The notes under the pieces: generated by a model
What the model was told of the DNA's origin: nothing
Databases searched by the model: none
What the model saw: the letters and a program-made list of their open reading frames with translations, nothing else
In this document: piece by piece, positions 57,176 to 64,000 of the stretch
Layout: the number at the start of each line of letters is the position of its first letter
How positions within the stretch are numbered: position 1 is the stretch's first letter
Made by a program: the position numbers and the translations under genes
Source of the DNA: Anastrepha obliqua
Lineage: Eukaryota; Arthropoda; Insecta; Diptera; Tephritidae
Assembly: GCF_027943255.1 (NCBI RefSeq)
Contig: NC_072892.1
Span: 116,887,792 to 116,951,791 of the forward strand
Direction of reading: 5' to 3'
DNA: 64,000 nucleotides

Positions 57176-57840
57176 TTTTTTCGCCTGAATTATTATATAC
57201 TAAACTAAAGAATGTCTAAGAATCGTAATCAAGAAAAACAATTTTACAGCAAGAAAACATATCGAAGCTGTGTGAGTGATTGCTAGTAAGTTTGAAGATC
57301 TTATATTTATTTAAATATGTGCGTCGCTTTATGGAGTCAATCCGTGTGAAATATCGGGAAAATTTAATTGAGATACACGAAGTTTTTTGTATATGGACAG
57401 AGATGCGGAACACCGTTAGGGGGAAAAATTATGAAAAATGATGGAATTTTCAGCAACTCCGAACTTGCACGTCATTGTAGGAAAGTTTTATCTATACTAA
57501 TATTATAAAGAGGAAAACTTTGTTTGTTTGTAATGAATAGGCTCAAAAACTACTGGACCGATTTTAAAAATTCTTTCACCATTCGAAAGCTACATTATCC
57601 ACGAGTAACATGGATTATATTTTATTTTGGAAAAAAATAGGGTTCCGTAAGATATTTGGATTTTTCGGACACAAACTGGAAAAAATCTTATATCCCTACT
57701 TAATATTATAAATGTGAATGTAAGTTTGTTTGTTACGCTTTCACGCCAAAACTACTTAACCGATTATTATGAAACTTTGTACACATGTTATTGGAGGTGT
57801 TAGAAGTAACATAGGATACTTCTTATTAAAAAAAAAGGTC

Positions 57841-60070
57841 TCGAGATATAGGTCAAAACGTGGACCCGGGTAACCTTCGGATGTGTATGTACAATATGGG
57901 TATCAAATGGAAGCTGTTGGTGAATGCTGTAGTTCAGAGTATTTTTCATGCCGCTCCGTGACTAGGGTCTCGAGATAGAGACCAAAACGTGGACCCTAGA
58001 ATGTGTTTGTACAATATGGATATCAACTGGAAGCTGTTGGTGAATGCTTTAGTACAGAGTATTTTTCATGCCGCTCCGTGACTGGGGCTTCGAGATATAG
58101 GTCAAAACGTGGACGCGGGTAACCTTTGGTTGTGTATGTACAATATGGGTATCAAATGGAAGCTGTTGGTGACTGCTGTAGTTCAGAGTATTTTTCATGC
58201 CGCTCCGTGACTAGGGTCTCGAGATAGAGACCAAAACGTGGACCCTAGAATGTGCTTGTACAATATGAATATCAAATTGAAGCTGTTGGTGAATGCTTTA
58301 GTAAAGAGTATTTTTCATGCCGCTCCGTGACTGGGGTCTCGAGATATAGGTCAAAACGTGGACGCGGGTAACCTTTGGTTGTGTATGTACAATATGGGTA
58401 TCAAATGGAAGCTGTTGGTGAATGCTGTAGTTCAGAGTATTTTTCATGCCGCTCTGTGACTAAGGTCTCGAGATAGAGACCAAAACGTGGACCCTAGAAT
58501 GTGTTCGTACCATATGGATATCAAATTGAAGCTGTTGGTGAATGCTTTAGTACAGAGTATTTTTCATGCCGCTCCGTGACTGGGGTCTCGATATATAGGT
58601 CAAAACGTGGACACGGGTAACCTTTGGTTGTATATGTACAATATGGGTATCAAATGAAAGCTGTTGATAAGTGCTTTAATACGGGGTAATTTTCATGCCT
58701 ATTGATGACTAGGGTCTCGAAATATATGCCAAAACGTGGACCCGCCGTGTCTTTGCCCAGCGAAGCGGGCCGGGTTTGCTAGTTGTAATATAAAATAAAG
58801 TCAACTTTTTTTGTGTGTTCGCTAACCGGCCGTGTCTTTGCATCGAATTAAACCAAACTTACACACATTGTTAAGAAAGTATTGAAGATGGTTTTCGTAT
58901 AGTTTGGATACCTATTGGTGGATAGGGCTCGAGATATAGGTCAAAACGTGGACCCGGGTAACCTTCGGATGTGTCTGTACAATATGGGTATCAAATGGAA
59001 GCTGTTGGTGAATGCTTTAATACGGGGTAATTTTCATACCTATTGATGACTAGGGCCTCGAAATATATGCCAAAACGTGGACCCGCCGTGTCTTTGCACC
59101 GAATTAAACCAAACTTACACACATTGTTAAGGAGGTATTGCAGATGGTTTCCGTATAGTTTGGATACCTATTGGTAGATAGGGTCTCGAAATATAGGTCA
59201 AAACGTGGACCCGGGTAACCTTCGGACGTGTATGTACAATATGGGTATCAAATGGAAGCTGTTGGTGAATGCTTTAGTTCAGAGTATTTCCATCCGCTCC
59301 GTGACTAGGGTCTCGAGATAGAGACCAAAACTTGGACCCTAGAATGTGTCTGTACAATATGGATATCAAATGAAAGCTGTTGACAAGCGCTTTAATACGG
59401 GGTAATTTTCATACCTATTGATGACTAGGGTCTCGAAATATATGCCAAAACGTGGACCCGCCGTGTCTTTGAACCGAGTTAAACCAAACTTACACACATT
59501 GTTAAGTAGGTATTGAAGATGATTTCCGTATAGTTTGAATACCTTTTGGTAGATAGGGTCTCGAGATATAGGTCAAAACGTGGACCCGGGTAACCTTCGG
59601 ACGTGTATGTACAATATGGGTATCAAATGGAAGCTGTTGGTGAATGCTTTAGTTCAGAGTATTTTTCATGCCACTCCGTGAGTAGAGTCTCGAGATAGAG
59701 ACCAAAACGTGGAGCCTTCATATGTGTTTGTACAATATGGATATCAAATTGAAGCTGTTGGTGAATGCTTTAGTACAGAGTATTTTTCATGCCGCTCCGT
59801 GACTGGGGTCTCGAGATATAGGTCAAAACGTGGACCCGGGTAACCTTTGGTTGTGTATGTACAATATGGGTATCAAATGAAAGCTGTTGATAAGTGCTTT
59901 AATACGGGGTAATTTTCATACCTATTGATGACTAGGGTCTCGAGATAGAGACCCAAACGTGGACCCTGGAATGTGTTTGTACAATATGAATATCAAATGA
60001 AAGCTGTTGATAAGTGCTTTAATACGGGGTAATTTTCATACCTATTGATGACTAGGGTCTGGAAATATAT
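57841..60070. repeat. Minisatellite array, about 18 units of 120-129 bp
   Basis: The unit is marked by TCGAGATATAGGTCAAAACG, or the variant TCGAGATAGAGACCAAAACG, plus GGTATCAAATGGAAGCTGTT and GCCGCTCCGTGACT. Unit starts read at 57841, 57970, 58090, 58219, 58339, 58468, 58588 and 58717 alternate by 129 and 120 bases, giving a 249-bp dimer. From 58929 to 60060 the spacing is 120-129 with a third unit type containing CCGAATTAAACCAAACTTAC. Confidence 0.9.
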
Positions 60071-60495
60071 GCCAAAACGTGGACCCGCCGTGTCTTTGAA
60101 CCGAATTAAACCAAACTTACGCACATTGTTAAGTAAGTATTGAAAATGGGTTTCGTAAAGTTTGGTTGTAATTCGGAGCACTGGCAACGGGTACAGCGTT
60201 CTTTTGAACCAGCCATAATGTCGTTTACTTTTTTAACGCTTGGGGCGGAACTGAACTGTCAAATTGACAGTGTGAGTTACAATGTGTCAATATTTCTTTC
60301 TGATTTGAATGCCATAAGGAAAAAACGTAAGTGCAACATGTAAAAATTGTTTGTGCATTTTTTTGAAGTGGATTTCGGAACAGTGAATAATTTCTTACGA
60401 AATTTGAGAATTTAATGTGAAATCCGAATGAAATTATGTGTTCGTGCTCCAATGCTTAATAAAACATATAAATTGAAACGAAAAATTCATGGATG

Positions 60496-60575
60496 ATCAG
60501 GAAAAAAGACGATTGTTTATTCATATGCGTTGATTTGAAATTTAAAAACAATCTTCTTTTTTCCTGATTTTCAAT
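60496..60575. repeat. Short inverted repeat within the Helitron-like region
   Basis: ATCAGGAAAAAAGACGATTG faces its near-complement (CAATCTTCTTTTTTCCTGAT) about 30 bases later, which could form a hairpin. Function unknown. Confidence 0.6.
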
Positions 60576-61063
60576 TTATATTTTATATTTACTCAAAAAC
60601 AAATAGAAAAACAAAAAATATTGTTTATGCCAAAGCGCTTGAATAAAGAATAAAGAAATAAATAATATGAAAACCATTTATTTTCTGTTCTAAACCATAT
60701 CTATTCTATTTTAGTGTGCCCAGCGAACGGGGCCGGGTTTGCTAGTAAGCTATAAAAATGCATAAAATGCAAGTTTATTGTTGCACAACGTGCAATATTT
60801 TATATAAAAAATTAGGAACATAAAAAAAAAACAACAGCGAAGTTGTAAAAACTGGTCAATATATTGATGCGCTACCAATTACTGAGCCCTTGGAAAGTTA
60901 CAGCAGTTCAATAAAACACCTGATCGGAGCACTTTGTTGAGTGTGAATTTTGAGGTGTAACTTTTAAGCGCGTTTTTTTACCCATACACTTACGCCCCAG
61001 GGTACTGTAATTTAGTTCACATAACGGTTTTTTAAAAGCTTACATAAAAATTTATTTATTATA

Positions 61064-61656
61064 TAGGGTGATCAATCATGAGGTGCTTTTTTCAATAGTT
61101 AAAAAAAAATCAAAAATGTAAATTATGTTCAAAACCTTTATTCATCATTTGAAAGGACATTCTTTGACATTTACTTTTTGAATATGACTTCATTCAAATG
61201 TTGGCCGCAACTACGCTTAAGGTGGTCCATTCTGAAGGTCCAATTTTCAATCACTCGTTCGAGCATTTCGTGAATAACACGCGTAATGTTGGCTTCCAGA
61301 GCTTCAATCGTAGCTGGTTTATCAGCCGTTGTTTTCTCTGGGTGTAAAGGTAGCTCTTGAACCTGTTCTGGTTGCTCTTCATCCCAAATACGGCAATTTT
61401 GCTTATTGACGTAACCATTGAGCCAGAAATGCGCCTCATCGCTGAACAAAATTTTGCTCGAAAACAGCGGATCTTCTTCAAACGCTGATTTTCATAATAC
61501 AGTTGAACAATTTATAGACGTTGTTGCGGTGTGAGTCTTTCCATGATGAAATGCCAAACGCTGTTCAACAAATCCACGATGACAGTTTGCCACAACTCGC
61601 GCGCGATCTGTAAAAAAAACGCAAATGAAAAAAACTCCTCTTAATTGATCACCCTA
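61064..61656 (-). mobile_element. Mariner, rosa-like DD41D, deletion derivative
   Basis: Inverted tips TAGGGTGATCAATCATGAGG and TAGGGTGATCAATTAAGAGG are flanked by TA. On the minus strand the first catalytic block MFSDEAHFWLNGYVNKQNCR (61449) is intact. The frame continues IWDEEQPEQVQELPLHPEKT and then jumps to TADKPATIEALEANITRVIH and HLKRSCGQHLNEVIFKK at the natural end. The second and third catalytic blocks are deleted. The N-terminal domain is reduced to a few residues near 61540. At 593 bp it is non-autonomous, but its ends are well kept. Confidence 0.9.
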
Positions 61657-61680
61657 TATTAACAACAACTAAAGCAGCAC

Positions 61681-64000
61681 TAGGTTAGGTTAGGTTAGGT
61701 TGAAGCGGTTGTCCACTGTGGAACGCACACTCAGGCTCATGGTCCATTGTGATGCTACGTGGGGAACTTGCCCTTATCTCTCCTAAAACCAGTGTGGACT
61801 TTTCAAATGAGATCCTTAATTGCGACAGAGCTGTGCTCTTCGAATTCATTAAAGTATTGTCTACCCAAAATGGCGAGTCTACGTCTGGATAGAGTAGGAC
61901 AGTGACTCAGAATCGGGATCGTCACTTCCTCATCTAGACAACTTCTGCAGAAGTCATGTGTTTGCCCACCCATTCTTTGGCCGTGCCTACCGATTAGGCA
62001 ATGCACCGTTGTAATTGAAATCAGTGTACTAAAATTGTGCTTATCTCTTCTTAGTAGAAGTTCCGTGCGTTTAGCATTGAGAGTCGGCCACAGCTGTCGG
62101 GCGATTCAGCAAGTGCCTCCATTACGCCATTTTTAATTCGCTGCTCGTACAATTTCTGTAAGATAAGTAGCTTACATGTTTGCAAGGGTATGCCTACAGG
62201 GTTTGATTGAAAAGTAATGAGCCTTCCCGCGCGGAGCGTCTGCCAAGCGATCAACCGAATTGGCTGGTGGGGGAAAATGATCGTTGGACCTTTCCCCTCC
62301 ACTAGAAATCGGTCCCAGTTCGCTGGAAACAGCGGCGCAGTCAACATCGCTCCGCGCTGTTTTTAAAGTGTATTAGGATTTTGCAGTGGCGAAAACGCAG
62401 CGATCGTTGGACCAACGTTACTCGATCAAATTTTGCGTAAAGCTAAACAAAACGACTACCGAAACCATTGGGCTACTCAAGGAGGTTTACGGGGAGCAAT
62501 ATCTGTCCAGTGCCCAGGTAAAACGGTGGCACACGTCGTTCAAGGAAGGCCGGGAGGACGTCGAAGACGAACAGCGATCTGGAAGACCTTCGATGACGCA
62601 AACAGACGAAGACCTCTGCATTGGCCAAGATGGGGGTTCAGGTGCTTCCACACCCTCCCTACAGCCCAAACCTGTCCCCTCCGGACTTCTTCTTGTTCCC
62701 GCGCAAGAAAAGAAAGCTGAAGGGGAGGCGTTTCGACTCCATCGAGGCGATTCAAAAAACTGTGATAGCCGAATTGAACGCGATTCCGGCGGATGAGCTT
62801 AAAAAATGTTTCCTGCAGTGGAAGGACCGCTACCAGCGGTGTATTGACGCTCAAGGGTTCTATTTTGAAGAATATTAGTTGTATAAGCCAAAAGGTTTAA
62901 TAAAACTGCTTAAAAAAATAAGGCTCAATACTTTTCAATCAAACCCTGTATATCAATGTCTATGTACTCATCGGCCGATTTTCGTTAGTTCATCGGCTAA
63001 TGTCACATTGTCCAGGAACCCATGTTTTCATTAGGTGAAATGACTCAGCCATATCGTTAAGAGACGAGCGGCATTTCATGGCTTCCTTGGAGGTTGTCGA
63101 CTGCTTTGTGAGAGATTTTATCGCCGCTTACCTATTAGCGAAAATGTAGATATCATCGCGTGGTATCGCATCACACAGTACCAGTGTCACAGTTTTCATT
63201 ATTGCCATCAGCTGAAGCTGAAAGAGACTACAGTAGTCGGGAAGCTAAAAACTGTAGGAGATCCCCAGATGTTTCCGGAATATACACCTCCGCCCATTCT
63301 GCCCTCGAGCTTTGAGCTATCTGTGTATACATGAATGGATTCGCCCTGTCTTACCTCGTTCCGTTCAAAATCTTCACTCGAGGGTAGGAGGGTGGTGAAC
63401 CTTGTAGTGGCAGGTATAGGGGGAATGCATAGTCCACCTATCCAGGGAGCACCAATGTACCATGCAAGATTTTACAGTGGACATAGTCTGTGTTTGACCA
63501 CTTACTTAAAGTGCTCAGCCTTATTGCCGTACTGCGCGTAATGCATCTTGCCTGCATGTCTACCGAAAATAAGTTTCATATCGTGCAGTGCTTTCGACCG
63601 GTTGATAGTTCACCAGTTATAAGAACAGTCTTTGGATCTTGTCTGAGCTTTCCGTAAGAGTCCAACGCCGTCGTAGCTTTGCGTACTCTATCTGTGACTA
63701 TGAGCCCCAATTTAGCTTCCTATCCAGTACGAGTCCTGGGCATTTAAACATTTTCGTTACTCGAAGAGGTTTTCCCCCTAGGAATATTTGTTGAAAAGCA
63801 GATATTTTATGCTTTCTGCTGAGCAGTATCAGTTCCATTATTTCTGGATTTACTTCAGGTCCTCGACATTTGCACCAAAGTGATAGTCTATTGAGAGCTC
63901 TTTGTTGAAGGTCACACAATGTTGGAAGGTGTTTGCGAGAGATTACTATTACAAAAATGCAGCACTAGATTCGTAGGCTTTCGGCTGGAATGTTGACTAG
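61681..64000 (-). pseudogene. Jockey-like LINE, RT to 3' tail, split by a mariner
   Basis: On the minus strand from the right edge: CDLQQRALNRLSLWCKCRGP, EIMELILLSRKHKISAFQQI and VTKMFKCPGLVLDRKLNWGS (RT region, 63698-63919), then RNase H with VYTDSSKLEGRMGGGVYSGN (63200-63330, first Asp) and LADELTKIGR near 62990. The mariner at 62197-62948 follows, then GIPLQTCKLLILQKLYEQRI, TVHCLIGRHGQRMGGQTHDF and CRSCLDEEVTIPILSHCPTL, the zinc-knuckle-like C-terminus. The element ends in a TAACC repeat (AGGTTAGGTTAGGTTAGGTT on the plus strand at 61682-61701). Numerous frameshifts are present. The window edge truncates the 5' side. Confidence 0.85.
62197..62948 (+). mobile_element. Mariner, internally deleted, 752 bp
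   Basis: Inverted tips CAGGGTTTGATTGAAAAGTA and CAGGGTTTGATTGAAAAGTA (right end read inward) are near identical over 28 bases, with TA at both sides. The plus strand reads VAKTQRSLDQRYSIKFCVKL, NKTTTETIGLLKEVYGEQYL, SSAQVKRWHTSFKEGREDVE and DEQRSGRPSMTQTDEDL (DNA-binding part). A deletion and frame change then lead to HPPYSPNLSPPDFFLFPRKK (third catalytic Asp), RRFDSIEAIQKTVIAELNAI and RYQRCIDAQGFYFEEY, the natural end at 62878. The first two catalytic blocks are deleted, so it depends on a helper. The clean tips suggest a fairly young copy. Confidence 0.92.

Larger units (their letters stand above)
57491..60745 (+). mobile_element. Helitron-like non-autonomous element(s) rich in minisatellite
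   Basis: The 5' end TCTATACTAATATTATAAAG is preceded by A and the 3' end GGGTTTGCTAG is followed by T. Helitrons insert between A and T, start with TC and end CTRR. Just before the 3' end lies a short hairpin (GCCC, 8-base loop, GGGC). A second 5'-like end, TCCCTACTTAATATTATAAA, starts at 57693, and a second 3' end with the same hairpin and CTAG closes at 58782. The copies are therefore nested or fused. No Rep/helicase frame was found, so movement would need a helper. Confidence 0.7.

Noticed and set aside
57841..60070. CRISPR-like array
   Set aside because: Units are 120-129 bp of continuous related sequence with no short-repeat and unique-spacer pattern; eukaryotic minisatellite.
61681..61703. 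Telomeric TTAGG repeat
   Set aside because: Only four units, at the 3' end of a LINE, in an insect that looks like a fly; fits a LINE tail.

Overview
The window is 64 kb of animal nuclear DNA made almost entirely of transposable-element remains. I found no intact host gene, no rRNA or true tRNA gene, and no bacterial features. The mix of families points to a true fly (Diptera), most likely a tephritid fruit fly. The evidence is: Jockey-, R1-, LOA- and RTE-type LINEs; many mariner/Tc1 copies including rosa-like DD41D ones; piggyBac; Helitron-like DNA; a tRNA-derived SINE; and AT-rich spacers with TATGTATG and CA/GT runs. The species assignment is inference. Gene calls rest on translated motifs read by eye.

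Layout. 1-2 kb: two divergent Jockey-like RNase H fragments, the second split by a full SINE. 3-13 kb: Tc1/mariner relics nested in Jockey and RTE fragments, including a palindromic mariner derivative (9653-10235) with identical 177-bp arms. 13-19 kb: SINE, RTE, Jockey and LOA fragments, the LOA copy interrupted by a 256-bp MITE. 19-25 kb: AT-rich spacer, a 671-bp MITE, then the most unusual locus, a broken gene for an XPG/FEN1-like nuclease with a C-terminal CXC-type cysteine cluster (22501-24809). 25-31 kb: mariner and Tc1 deletion derivatives, a fold-back element with long complex arms (29385-30466) and an abutting SINE. 31-35 kb: spacer and a Jockey fragment. 35.6-38.7 kb: the best preserved element, a nearly complete RTE-like LINE on the minus strand with endonuclease and reverse transcriptase, one stop and one frameshift. 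38.7-40.9 kb: spacer that looks least repetitive and may be host sequence.

41-53 kb: more DD41D mariner, R1, Tc1, RTE and SINE fragments with clear nesting (RTE in Tc1, SINE in Tc1/mariner). 53-55 kb: spacer. 55-57 kb: mariner, a piggyBac fragment carrying a 53-bp inverted duplication, and a Jockey fragment. 57.5-60.7 kb: Helitron-like non-autonomous DNA (5' TC, 3' CTAG) containing about 18 minisatellite units in a 120/129-bp alternation. 61-64 kb: a DD41D deletion derivative, then a Jockey-like LINE on the minus strand split by a 752-bp mariner.

The elements do not form a pathway. Together they record repeated insertion, internal deletion and inverted duplication. The XPG/CXC gene is the only protein that does not belong to a routine transposon class I can name with confidence. 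It may itself be transposon-derived (Academ-type elements are known to encode XPG-like nucleases), or it may be a decayed member of a dispersed arthropod gene family.
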